Below are positions 55,081 to 63,693 of a stretch of 64,000 bases of DNA, piece by piece. Origin of the DNA: a virus; IMG/VR virus record IMGVR_UViG_3300028196_000006, positions 1 through 64,000 of that record, one strand, 5' to 3'. The notes beneath the pieces were generated by a model. It searched no databases, was not told where the DNA came from, and saw only the letters and a program-made list of their open reading frames with translations. The position numbers and the translations under genes are program-made. The first letter of the stretch is position 1; each line of letters begins with the position of its first letter.

Positions 55081-56664
55081 ATGAGTAATAAAAGTTTAGA
55101 TGGTGTCCTTACCAAAAAAGCACACACAAGAGAAAAATTTACAGAAGAACAAATAGCAGATTTAGTGCATTGTTCAGATCCTAAAAAAGGATACGACTAT
55201 TTTGCAAAAAAATTTTTTTTTATACAACACCCTGTGAGAGGTAAATGTGTTTTTGAACCATTTGGATATCAAACAAAATTGTTGTCCAGTTATCATGATT
55301 TTAGATTTAACATAAACATGCTACCAAGACAGAGTGGTAAAACAACCACAGCCGCTTGTTATCTTTTATGGTATGCAATGTTCCATCCGGATCAAACAAT
55401 ACTAATTGCGGCACACAAATACACAGGTGCTCAAGAGATTATGCAACGTATTAGATACGGATATGAATTGTGTCCTGATTATATTAGAGCTGGTGTAACA
55501 AACTACAACAAAGGATCTATGGAATTTGAAAATGGATCAAGAATTGTATCCGCAACCACAACAGGAAACACTGGTAGAGGTATGTCAATATCTTTACTGT
55601 ATTGTGATGAGTTTGCATTTGTTAACCCCGGCATAGCACAAGAGTTTTGGACATCTATATCACCCACACTGGCAACGGGTGGACGTGCAATTATCACATC
55701 AACACCAAACTCAGATGAAGATGTGTTTGCAACAATTTGGCGTGAAAGTCAAAACAAATTTGATGAGCATGGTAACGAACAAGAATTAGGAATCAATGGA
55801 TTTCATGGATACACAGCATCATGGGACGAACATCCAGACAGAGATGAAGAATGGAAAAAAGAAGAATTAGGACGTATTGGTGAAGAAAGATTCAGACGTG
55901 AATATGGTTGTGAATTTTTGGTTTTTGACGAAACACTAGTAAACAGTCTTGTGTTGACCACATTGGAAGGAAAAGAACCCACACTCAATATGGGACAAAC
56001 ACGCTGGTATAAAAAATTAGACGCTCATGCAACTTATGTGGTGGCACTGGATCCAGCAATGGGAACAGGTGGCGACAATGCCGCAATTGAAGTGTTTGAA
56101 TTGCCTTCATACACACAGGTAGCAGAATGGAAACACAACACAACTCCTATTCCACAACAAATAAGAATCATGCGTGATATTTGCAATCACATAAAAGATG
56201 AAACAAAATCATCAGGCTCAAACATTTATTGGAGCGTGGAAAACAACTCAATAGGCGAATCTGCACTGTTGGTTATAAATGATTTTGGAGAAGATTCTAT
56301 CCCTGGATTGTTTGTTTCAGAGCCTATTAGAAAAGGTCACATAAGAAAGTTTAGAAAAGGATTTAATACCACACACAAAACAAAAATTACTGCATGTTCT
56401 AGATTAAAGAACATGATTGAAAAAGAAAAATTGAAAATATACAGTAAACCTTTGATAAGTGAATTGAAGAGTTTTATTGCTTCGGGTTCATCATTCAAAG
56501 CAAAATCAGGACAAACAGATGATCTGGTCAGTGCTACTTTGTTGATTATGCGTATAATCAGTGTGTTAAAAGATTGGGATCCAAAAATCTATGCATCATT
56601 CAGTCAAGCAGACGAAGATACAGCAGACAGAGTCATGCCAATGCCTATATTTGTAAGCCACTAA
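55081..56664 (+). CDS. gp17: Large terminase subunit gp17
   Basis: This product is 527 aa from the ATG at 55081 (a TTG two codons upstream is less likely). Walker A is at residues 82-88 (PRQSGKT), Walker B is near 172-178 (LYCDEF), and a coupling SATTTGNTGRG loop precedes it. The nuclease domain starts near 318 with VVALDPAMGTGGDNAAIEVF (first catalytic Asp), includes WSVENNSIGESALL and a final DDLVSATLL Asp pair. It is the packaging motor ATPase and headful nuclease. The length is slightly less than the 610 aa of T4 gp17. Confidence 0.93.
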   Translation: MSNKSLDGVLTKKAHTREKFTEEQIADLVHCSDPKKGYDYFAKKFFFIQHPVRGKCVFEPFGYQTKLLSSYHDFRFNINMLPRQSGKTTTAACYLLWYAMFHPDQTILIAAHKYTGAQEIMQRIRYGYELCPDYIRAGVTNYNKGSMEFENGSRIVSATTTGNTGRGMSISLLYCDEFAFVNPGIAQEFWTSISPTLATGGRAIITSTPNSDEDVFATIWRESQNKFDEHGNEQELGINGFHGYTASWDEHPDRDEEWKKEELGRIGEERFRREYGCEFLVFDETLVNSLVLTTLEGKEPTLNMGQTRWYKKLDAHATYVVALDPAMGTGGDNAAIEVFELPSYTQVAEWKHNTTPIPQQIRIMRDICNHIKDETKSSGSNIYWSVENNSIGESALLVINDFGEDSIPGLFVSEPIRKGHIRKFRKGFNTTHKTKITACSRLKNMIEKEKLKIYSKPLISELKSFIASGSSFKAKSGQTDDLVSATLLIMRIISVLKDWDPKIYASFSQADEDTADRVMPMPIFVSH

Positions 56665-56666
56665 CA

Positions 56667-56674
56667 GATAAATA
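56667..56674 (+). promoter_or_regulatory. Late promoter (GATAAATA), 6 nt from the start codon
   Basis: GATAAATA is followed by TATTAT and the ATG at 56681. The predicted transcript begins at the start codon. Confidence 0.6.
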
Positions 56675-56680
56675 TATTAT

Positions 56681-59134
56681 ATGAACTTAAATGTTATAGC
56701 AAAAGACCTTTTTAACAAGATCAGAGGACAATTTCCACAGGTTACATTGGGAAATTCAAATGGACAAGCAACCACTGAGCCCACTGAAGCAAGGTTCTTT
56801 GACTTTGATTTCAAAGAGAGCGGAAACACCCTAGGAAAGGTAAGTATTAGTATTAGTGAGGAAGATGGGCTGGTTGTAATGCACAGCAAAGACTTTGTTG
56901 AACAGTCAGATGAGCCATTAAAACACGGTTGGTACAACTTTTTAAAAGAATTAAGAAGTTTTGCTAAAGCAAGAGTGCTTGGGTTTGATACAAGAGATAT
57001 CACAAAAAGTAATCTTGAAAAAAGAGACTATGATTTTTTAGGACAAGGTAAAGAGGTAGAAACAGTGAGCGAATCAAATTTATACGGTACAACAAAAACA
57101 AGTTTTCAAACAGTTGGTGAAGCAAGACTAGTAATCAAACATTCAGCACCTGTGAATCCAGCAGTAGCAGGCGGACGTACTCACAGAATAGAATCTCTTT
57201 TTATAGAAAGCAACGCAGGCGAAAGATTCAAATATCCAATCAAACATTTGAACGGTGCTAGAGCAATGGCTCGTCACGTATCAGAAGGTGGAAATCCATT
57301 TGATGACTTTGGTAAACACATTTCAGAAATGAGTGCAGAGTTAAATCAATTAAGAAAATTCAAAACATACATGAACAGATCAAATGTTATGGCAGAAGGC
57401 TTAAAACAATATCAATCTGTTGTGGATGAAAGAATTGAAGAAATTAAATCAAGTTGTTTAAAATTACAAAAACAAAACAACTATAAAGAAACTTTTGAAA
57501 GTTATAGCAAATCAGAATTAGCAGAAGTTCCAGAAGATGTTAAAAAATCTTGGATTGATGAATTAACTATTAAAACATTTAACGAAGAATTACAAGATGT
57601 ATTTCCTTACATCTATAAATTGGTTTCAGAAAGAACAGCAATAGAAGAATTAGGACCAACATCATTTGAAGCACATGGATACCAAGGTGGTGTTGAACCA
57701 AGAACTTTAAAGTACGATCTAGTTGGTGACTTTGATCCTGAAAATCCAATTAGTGATATGGAAATAGACAATGTTCAAAATTTATTATCCAAAGCAGGTA
57801 TTTCAGCAGATGTACAATCTGATCCATCAAACTTTCAAGGTGTAGTTGTACACACAGATAATAATCCAGAAGAAATAGAAAAAGTATTGGGTGGTATGAT
57901 TGAAACTGTGGATAACTTTCATGAGTTTGAATCAGCAATGGACGATATTGTAAGAGAAGATAACGGATTGTTTTCACAAGATGCAGACGAACAAAATTTA
58001 GCACTAGAAAAATTAAACACACTAATGGCAAAACATTTTCCTGTAGGTGTTAATGGTACAAACGGAATTGAAAGTCTAGCAGGTATAATTGATGATCAAG
58101 AATTAAATGCTGAAATTGAAAAAGCGGCAAATGAAGATTCAGATGCTTGTATGCGTCCAATGATAATGGATTATATTTCACAAAAAGATCCTACACTGGT
58201 TTCAAAAATTGAAACAGGCGACATGAACAATGAGCCTAAAGAAGAAGAGGACGTTGCAGAAGGTCATTATCCACATATGAAAAGTTTTGATAAACTTTAT
58301 GGCATAAAGGATGTACAACAATACAAAGCCATGGCGGATGATGCACAATCAATGGACATGGAAGAATTCAAGGACACATACAACAGTACGATTGATATGG
58401 CTGGAGATTTTTATCAAGATCATCAAAAAAATGAAGCAATAACATTTGAAGACATTAAACCTTATGTGTCTATGTACAAAGGTGACGATGGTAAGATGGT
58501 GTATGATATTTTAGACAAAGATGAAAAATCTGTAACAAAATTTAATAATGCCAAAGACGCAATGGAATATCTAAGAAAAAATTTCGACAAATTAAAATCA
58601 AATGATTCAGAAATTAAAAACGAAAACGAAACAGATTACGAAGGTTCAATGGATTATGAATTATCTGGTGATGACGGAGAAGTGGCTCACGGCACAATAC
58701 ACTACAAAGCAATCAACGGTGTGGTTGATCCAAACTCGCTAGAAGGTAGTTATGAATATGATGGCAATCATAAAATTAATGATGACGTAGCAGATGAGAT
58801 GATCAAACCAGGTGGCGAGGAACATGAAGAAGCACTGAAAGCCGCTCAAGAAGATTATGAGTATGAAGCAGGACGTATGAAATCAAAATTTGGCATGGAA
58901 AATCAAGACGATAAAGAGTTAAGCAACAAAGAAGAAACTGTAGAAGATTTTGTTAAAAGTTTCTTTGACTACACATCAAATCAATTTCCTAAAGGTGAAA
59001 CAGCAGTATTAACTTCAGTAGAAAAGAAATTTGGCGACAATGCTGTGAAGACTGCACAGGAAACAATCCAAAACTTAATGGCAAATAAAGATCCCGAAAT
59101 TGCCAAAATCAAAAAACTAGCAGGCGTTCAATAA
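56681..59134 (+). CDS. 817-aa unknown protein between gp17 and gp32
   Basis: This large soluble protein has several apparent regions: an N-terminal alpha/beta part (to about 130, FFDFDFKESGNTLGKVSIS, HGWYNFLKELRSFA); a middle with HRIESLFIESNAGERFKYP and LNGARAMARHVSEGGNPFDDF; helical segments with MAEGLKQYQ; and an acidic C-terminal half with repeated Asp/Glu stretches and DEMIKPGGEEHEEALKAAQ. No catalytic motif was recognised. It has a late promoter directly before the ATG, suggesting virion or head function, although the neighbours downstream are replication genes. Confidence 0.6.
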   Translation: MNLNVIAKDLFNKIRGQFPQVTLGNSNGQATTEPTEARFFDFDFKESGNTLGKVSISISEEDGLVVMHSKDFVEQSDEPLKHGWYNFLKELRSFAKARVLGFDTRDITKSNLEKRDYDFLGQGKEVETVSESNLYGTTKTSFQTVGEARLVIKHSAPVNPAVAGGRTHRIESLFIESNAGERFKYPIKHLNGARAMARHVSEGGNPFDDFGKHISEMSAELNQLRKFKTYMNRSNVMAEGLKQYQSVVDERIEEIKSSCLKLQKQNNYKETFESYSKSELAEVPEDVKKSWIDELTIKTFNEELQDVFPYIYKLVSERTAIEELGPTSFEAHGYQGGVEPRTLKYDLVGDFDPENPISDMEIDNVQNLLSKAGISADVQSDPSNFQGVVVHTDNNPEEIEKVLGGMIETVDNFHEFESAMDDIVREDNGLFSQDADEQNLALEKLNTLMAKHFPVGVNGTNGIESLAGIIDDQELNAEIEKAANEDSDACMRPMIMDYISQKDPTLVSKIETGDMNNEPKEEEDVAEGHYPHMKSFDKLYGIKDVQQYKAMADDAQSMDMEEFKDTYNSTIDMAGDFYQDHQKNEAITFEDIKPYVSMYKGDDGKMVYDILDKDEKSVTKFNNAKDAMEYLRKNFDKLKSNDSEIKNENETDYEGSMDYELSGDDGEVAHGTIHYKAINGVVDPNSLEGSYEYDGNHKINDDVADEMIKPGGEEHEEALKAAQEDYEYEAGRMKSKFGMENQDDKELSNKEETVEDFVKSFFDYTSNQFPKGETAVLTSVEKKFGDNAVKTAQETIQNLMANKDPEIAKIKKLAGVQ

Positions 59135-59153
59135 AAAACTTTACCATTATCGG

Positions 59154-59182
59154 TTGACTAAATAGTAATATTAGTATATTAT
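59154..59182 (+). promoter_or_regulatory. Sigma70-type promoter upstream of gp32
   Basis: TTGACT (59154-59159), 17 bp, then TATTAT (59177-59182). The segment ACTAAATA (59157-59164) inside it also resembles a late element, so early and late expression may overlap, as for T4 gene 32. Confidence 0.5.
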
Positions 59183-59214
59183 TTGACTTAATGTTATTTG
59201 TATATACTAATATT
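59167..59214. repeat. 13-bp perfect inverted repeat in the gp32 promoter region
   Basis: AATATTAGTATAT (59167-59179) and ATATACTAATATT (59202-59214) are exact reverse complements separated by 22 bp that contain a second TTGACT (59183-59188). It could be an operator, or the transcript could form a long AT-rich hairpin. Confidence 0.75.
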
Positions 59215-59249
59215 TTAAAGGCACATAACATAATAAAAAACAGGCATAA

Positions 59250-59257
59250 TAAAGGAG
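59250..59257 (+). promoter_or_regulatory. Strong ribosome binding site of gp32
   Basis: AAAGGAGG is the best ribosome binding site in the window, preceded by an A/T-only stretch (TAACATAATAAAAAACA) suited to autogenous binding by gp32, as known for T4. Confidence 0.65.
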
Positions 59258-59267
59258 GCTTAAGATT

Positions 59268-60230
59268 ATGGCAACACTACAAGAGATAAGAGCAAAACTG
59301 AAAGAACAAGAAGTTAAATCAGGTAGCTCTAATACAAGAACAGGCGGAGACAACGCCATTTACCCATTTTGGAATCTAAAAGAAGGAGAGCAGGCAACTG
59401 TTCGTTTCTTGCCAGATGGCGATAAAGAAAACACTTTTTTCTGGAAAGAAAGGTTAATGATCAAATTACCTTTCGCAGGAATCAAAGGTGAAACAGATTC
59501 AAGACCAGTGCAAGTACAAGTTCCATGTATGGAAATGTACGGCGAGTCTTGTTCAATCTTATCCGAAGTAAGAGGATGGTTCAAAGATCCTAAATTAGAA
59601 GATTTAGGAAGAAAATATTGGAAGAAAAGAAGTTATATTTTCCAAGGTTTTGTAAAAGACGATCCAATCGGAGAAGAATCAACTCCAACGAATCCAATTA
59701 GAAGATTCATAATTGGTCCACAAATATTCCAAATAATTAAAGGAGCATTAATGGATCCAGATATGGAAGATCTTCCAACTGATTCAACAAGTGGTGTTGA
59801 TTTTAGAATTATCAAAACATCCAAAGGTGGATATGCTGATTATTCAACATCATCATGGTCTAGAAAATCAAGACCTTTAACAGAAGATGAAAACAAAGCG
59901 ATTGAGAGTAATACACTTTTCAATCTTAATGATTTCCTTCCAAAAAAACCTAGCGAAGTTGAAGTTAAGGTTATGAAGGAGATGTTTGAAGCATCTGTTG
60001 ACGGTGAAGCATATGATCAAGATAAATTTGGTCAATACTTTAGACCCGCAGGCTTGTCATCAAAAACAGGTGATCCAATAACTCCGAAAGCAGAAACTCC
60101 AGCACCAGCGGCTGAAGTGAAAGCAGAACCGGTTGTTGAAACACCGCAAGAAGCACCAAAGCCAACTGCTGAATCAAGCGGAAAAGCAGAGGACATCTTA
60201 GCAATGATAAGAGCAAGACAACAAAAATAA
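59268..60230 (+). CDS. gp32: Single-stranded DNA-binding protein gp32
   Basis: This 320-aa protein (T4: 301) has the basic N-terminus for cooperativity (LQEIRAKLKEQE), core segments YPFWNLKEGEQATVRFLPDG, VPCMEMYGESC, RGWFKDPKLEDLGRKYWKKR and RRFIIGPQIFQIIKG, and a long linker ending in an acidic/Arg tail (SGKAEDILAMIRARQ). The T4 zinc site uses His and three Cys; here only C87 and C95 remain and no CxxC is present, so zinc binding as in T4 is unlikely. It binds ssDNA at forks and recombination intermediates and works with UvsX and UvsY downstream. Confidence 0.93.
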   Translation: MATLQEIRAKLKEQEVKSGSSNTRTGGDNAIYPFWNLKEGEQATVRFLPDGDKENTFFWKERLMIKLPFAGIKGETDSRPVQVQVPCMEMYGESCSILSEVRGWFKDPKLEDLGRKYWKKRSYIFQGFVKDDPIGEESTPTNPIRRFIIGPQIFQIIKGALMDPDMEDLPTDSTSGVDFRIIKTSKGGYADYSTSSWSRKSRPLTEDENKAIESNTLFNLNDFLPKKPSEVEVKVMKEMFEASVDGEAYDQDKFGQYFRPAGLSSKTGDPITPKAETPAPAAEVKAEPVVETPQEAPKPTAESSGKAEDILAMIRARQQK

Positions 60231-60243
60231 TAAAGTATATTGT

Positions 60244-60261
60244 TGGGGAGGCAACTCCCCA
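60244..60261 (+). promoter_or_regulatory. GNRA-loop hairpin between gp32 and uvsX
   Basis: TGGGGAG (60244-60250) pairs with CTCCCCA (60255-60261) around a GCAA tetraloop. It is not followed by a T-run, so it is more likely an mRNA stabiliser, processing or attenuation element than a simple terminator. Confidence 0.7.
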
Positions 60262-60283
60262 CACAACTTGAAGGTAAAAAATT

Positions 60284-61351
60284 ATGGTGAAAGCATTTGA
60301 CGTTTCTAAGTTTCGTAAAAACTTAACTAAATCAATCACAGGCATGAGTAGTGGATTTAACGATCCTACTGATTGGATTAGTACAGGTAACTATGCCTTA
60401 AATTATCTTATTAGTGGTGACTTCAACAAAGGTGTTCCGCTAGGTAAGGTTACTGTGTTTGCAGGAGAATCTGGTGCAGGTAAGAGTTATATCTGTGCAG
60501 GTAACATTGTAAAAGCGGCACAAGAACAAGGTATCTTTGTAGTCTTAATTGACTCAGAGAACGCACTTGACGAGAGTTGGCTTAAAGCTCTTGAAGTTGA
60601 CACAGCAGAAGATAAACTTCTTAAACTAAACATGTCAATGATTGATGATGTTGCTAAAACTATTAGCACGTTCATGATTGACTACAAAACAATGCCAGAC
60701 GAAGAACGTCCTAAGATTTTGTTTGTAATTGACTCACTTGGTATGCTATTGACGCCTACTGATGTTGATCAGTTTAACAAAGGTGACATGAAAGGTGATA
60801 TGGGTCGTAAACCTAAAGCACTTACATCGTTGGTTAGAAATACTGTTAACATGATTGGTAGTTGTAACGTAGGATTAGTTTGTACTAATCACACATATGC
60901 ATCACAAGATATGTTTGATCCAGATGATAAGATATCAGGTGGACAAGGCTTTATCTATGCATCATCTATTGTAGTAGCAATGAAAAAATTGAAACTAAAA
61001 GAAGATGAAGACGGTAACAAGATATCAGAAGTACGTGGTATTAGAGCAGGTTGTAAAGTGATGAAAACTCGTTATGCAAAACCGTTTGAAGGTGTACAAG
61101 TTAAAATTCCATATGAAACAGGAATGAACCCATACAGCGGTCTTGTTGATCTTTTTGAGAAAAAAGGCTTGCTTGTTAAAGACGGAAACAGACTAAAATA
61201 TATTGATTCTAAAGGAGTAGAAAGCAAGGAATATCGTAAGGTATGGGAAAGTGGTGGAGAACCATTAGACAACATTATGAAAGAGTTTTCAGATGGTTCT
61301 AATTCTATAGAAGAAATTAAAGAAACAAACATTAGCACAGAAGAGGAATAA
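60284..61351 (+). CDS. uvsX: RecA-like recombinase UvsX
   Basis: This 355-aa protein has Walker A at 61-68 (GESGAGKS), Walker B in ILFVIDSLGMLL, loop residues with GLVCTNHTYASQDMF and GGQGFIYASSIVVAMKKL, and an acidic C-terminus (EEIKETNISTEEE), matching T4-like UvsX over its length (T4: 391). It polymerises on ssDNA and catalyses strand exchange for recombination-dependent replication. The ribosome site is GAAGG. It is followed by a small gene and uvsY. Confidence 0.95.
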   Translation: MVKAFDVSKFRKNLTKSITGMSSGFNDPTDWISTGNYALNYLISGDFNKGVPLGKVTVFAGESGAGKSYICAGNIVKAAQEQGIFVVLIDSENALDESWLKALEVDTAEDKLLKLNMSMIDDVAKTISTFMIDYKTMPDEERPKILFVIDSLGMLLTPTDVDQFNKGDMKGDMGRKPKALTSLVRNTVNMIGSCNVGLVCTNHTYASQDMFDPDDKISGGQGFIYASSIVVAMKKLKLKEDEDGNKISEVRGIRAGCKVMKTRYAKPFEGVQVKIPYETGMNPYSGLVDLFEKKGLLVKDGNRLKYIDSKGVESKEYRKVWESGGEPLDNIMKEFSDGSNSIEEIKETNISTEEE

Positions 61352-61354
61352 GAC

Positions 61355-61570
61355 ATGGAAGGAAGTCAGTTAGTTGAAATTTGGCAATTTTTTAAAGAAT
61401 ATCTCGACAGGAAACAACCTATTAAGGTAATTGCTGAAAAATTTGTAGATATAATGGCAGACTATGGTATCGGAGACGAAGAGTTTCGTGAGGCCTTGGG
61501 TGCAGATGATGATCTTGATAAAGCAATTCAATACTATTTGGATGCTGAATCTGAGGACGAGGACTTTTAA
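61355..61570 (+). CDS. Small acidic protein between uvsX and uvsY
   Basis: This 71-aa helical protein ends in ESEDEDF and contains WQFFKEYLDRKQPIKVIAEK and a DDDLDKAIQYYL segment. It lies 3 nt after uvsX and overlaps uvsY by 1 nt (TAATG). Similar small genes occur at the same place in T4-like marine phages, from recollection. Its function is unknown; coupling with recombination genes suggests an accessory role. Confidence 0.65.
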   Translation: MEGSQLVEIWQFFKEYLDRKQPIKVIAEKFVDIMADYGIGDEEFREALGADDDLDKAIQYYLDAESEDEDF

Positions 61571-62028
61571 TGGCTGGTTGGTATCAGAAAATAGCAAGAG
61601 ATATTGGTGTTATTCCTGATGCCATCAGACACTATGAAGACGAACTAGAAGTAGCAAAGTCAGAAATTAGAATCAGAGGCAATCTTGAAAAAGCATCAGC
61701 AGATATGCCTGGGATTGTTGAACAAAGATTCAATCAATTACAAGAAATAGAAGCAGTCTTACAGTATATGAATATCGAACTACGTAGATTGCGTTCGTCA
61801 CATTTTAAAAAATATCTAGAAAACTATCAAAGAGCATTGTCCAGCAGAGATGTTGAAAAATATGTAGACGGTGAATCAGATGTGGTTGATTATGAAAAAA
61901 TAATTAACGAATTTGCACTGTTGAGAAACAAGTGGCTAGGTATTACCAAAGGACTCGATCAAAAACAATGGCAAATGACCAATATTGTTAAGTTAAGAGT
62001 GGCTGGCATGGAAGACGCTTCCATATAA
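61570..62028 (+). CDS. uvsY: Recombination mediator UvsY
   Basis: This 152-aa protein (T4: 137) has the UvsY pattern: WYQKIARDIGVIPDAIRHYE, a helical middle with RFNQLQEIEAVLQYMNIELRR and SSHFKKYLENYQRALSSRDV, and a C-terminal helix with WLGITKGLDQKQWQMTNIVK. It loads UvsX onto gp32-covered ssDNA. Its immediate linkage to uvsX, with one small gene between, supports the call. Confidence 0.9.
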   Translation: MAGWYQKIARDIGVIPDAIRHYEDELEVAKSEIRIRGNLEKASADMPGIVEQRFNQLQEIEAVLQYMNIELRRLRSSHFKKYLENYQRALSSRDVEKYVDGESDVVDYEKIINEFALLRNKWLGITKGLDQKQWQMTNIVKLRVAGMEDASI

Positions 62029-62049
62029 CACATTACCAAAAAACATTCC

Positions 62050-62057
62050 AATAAATA
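62050..62057 (+). promoter_or_regulatory. Late promoter (AATAAATA), 6 nt from the start codon
   Basis: AATAAATA is followed by TTCAAA and the ATG at 62064. It drives the terminal glycosyltransferase cluster. Confidence 0.55.
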
Positions 62058-62063
62058 TTCAAA

Positions 62064-62804
62064 ATGAACTTGAATATTCCATCATACATCATCACAATGC
62101 AAGGCAATCAAACAAGTGAATTGCTATCTCAACAATGTTTCGATTCTGCCAAAAAATTTAGTATAGAACCAAAAATTTTCCCTGCAATTCATGGCAAACA
62201 AATAGACATTGAATGGAAAAAACACAATTTGAAAGATTTTAAATTTAATCAAAGAATAAAAAAATTAAGTTTGGGCATGAAAGGGTGTACGTTATCACAT
62301 TTTTTATTATGGAAAAAAAGTATAGAAATAAACAAACCTATACTGATACTTGAACACGATGCATTAATAATCAGACCCATTCCTCACAGCATTGTTGCTA
62401 AATTTGACGAAGTGTGCAATCTTGATAGACTGAGTAGATTAACCACAGACTATGACAACAAAGTTCAAGAACATCGTGGAGAAGGTGTGACTGTGTTCAT
62501 GAAATCAAGACCAATGGCATCAGGATTAGAACTGTATAATAAAACACACATTAAAGGTGCTCATGGTTATATTGTTAAACCACAAGGTGCTCAAAGATTA
62601 GTGGATTGGGTATGGGCCTCTGGTGCATTGGCGTCAGATGTTTCCATCAACAGCATAAGTTGTGTGTTAACTTATTCAGATACCAGTTATTGTCGAATAA
62701 ATCCGCAGTTCTGGAACTCAAAACGAATGAAGGGCACCAATTCTTTTACCAGACCCAATAAACAAGATAAGAAATTAATGAGAGAGGCTAATAATGGAAT
62801 TTGA
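62064..62804 (+). CDS. GT25-like glycosyltransferase
   Basis: This 246-aa protein has a GT25 pattern: PSYIITMQGN at the start, FPAIHGKQIDIE, then LSLGMKGCTLSHFLLWKKSI (the G.GC..SH...W block) and ILILEHDALI, where the metal/donor E-D-D motif reads E97-H-D99. KGAHGYIVKPQGAQRLVDWV is the typical later block. GT25 enzymes transfer galactose or similar sugars in LPS synthesis. It overlaps the next gene by 11 nt. Confidence 0.8.
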   Translation: MNLNIPSYIITMQGNQTSELLSQQCFDSAKKFSIEPKIFPAIHGKQIDIEWKKHNLKDFKFNQRIKKLSLGMKGCTLSHFLLWKKSIEINKPILILEHDALIIRPIPHSIVAKFDEVCNLDRLSRLTTDYDNKVQEHRGEGVTVFMKSRPMASGLELYNKTHIKGAHGYIVKPQGAQRLVDWVWASGALASDVSINSISCVLTYSDTSYCRINPQFWNSKRMKGTNSFTRPNKQDKKLMREANNGI

Positions 62805-63693
62805 CAAACTACACATTGGCGGAGACTTACCTATTAAAAAATCTCATGTGATATTCTTCAGTTGTGATCCTGCATACTGGGCAGAACATGGACAATACTT
62901 GGCAAGAAGTACACTGTCTTTAAACAAAAAGAATCTTATCCACATACATGTACATATGATCTACGAACACAATCAAACACACAACTTAGAAAATTTAATC
63001 CGAGACGAAAATATAACATACACCTATGAAACTCACAGCGAAGGATTTTATGATCAGTTTCAATTAGCAAAGGATCACCCAAAGTTTAGTAGAGGACCAG
63101 AGATATGTAACACAAAATCAGACGATGAACTAAAAAGAAAAATATATCTATCCAGTGCTAGATTTTTTTATTTTGATAGATTTTTTGAAAAATTCCAACA
63201 TGTTGTTCAACTGGATTCAGATGGTATTGCTAGAGAACGAATTCCTTTACACGAATTCAAACTGATTTCTTCATGGCCCGCGGCAATGCGTAAACCCAAA
63301 GATCCGAGTGTGTACATTGCTAGTTGTGTGACGCCTGGAATAGGTGAACCTGGCGATAAATTTAAAAAAGAATTATCACAAAACATGATTGAAGCATTTA
63401 AAAAACCAATTTATTGGTTTGTGGATCAACATGTATTAAAGAAATTATTAGATGCAAGAGAGTTTGTGTCTATACCTTATAAATGGAACAGTTGGGGACT
63501 TAAATCTGGTGGAGAAATATTCAGCACAGCAAAAGGCAATAAGAAATATGGATTTAGATACAAAGCATTAAAATATGCATGGTTCGATGACAAAGACAAA
63601 TTGAAATTTCATAAAAATATGTCGGACAAAATACAACTGGAAAAGATGCAACAAAAAATGGCAAAGAAAAATAGAAAAAATGACAAATCCTAA
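62794..63693 (+). CDS. Glycosyltransferase-like protein (GT-A fold, GT8-like)
   Basis: This 299-aa protein has VIFFSCDPAYWAEHGQYLA near the start, SARFFYFDRFFEKFQHVVQL followed by DSDGI, a DxD motif that would bind a metal-nucleotide sugar, and YKWNSWGLKSGGEIF near the C-terminus, followed by a Lys-rich end. This arrangement recalls GT8-like transferases, but the match is by motif only. It sits between two GT25-like genes with overlapping ends, so the three form one unit. Confidence 0.6.
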   Translation: MEFDKLHIGGDLPIKKSHVIFFSCDPAYWAEHGQYLARSTLSLNKKNLIHIHVHMIYEHNQTHNLENLIRDENITYTYETHSEGFYDQFQLAKDHPKFSRGPEICNTKSDDELKRKIYLSSARFFYFDRFFEKFQHVVQLDSDGIARERIPLHEFKLISSWPAAMRKPKDPSVYIASCVTPGIGEPGDKFKKELSQNMIEAFKKPIYWFVDQHVLKKLLDAREFVSIPYKWNSWGLKSGGEIFSTAKGNKKYGFRYKALKYAWFDDKDKLKFHKNMSDKIQLEKMQQKMAKKNRKNDKS

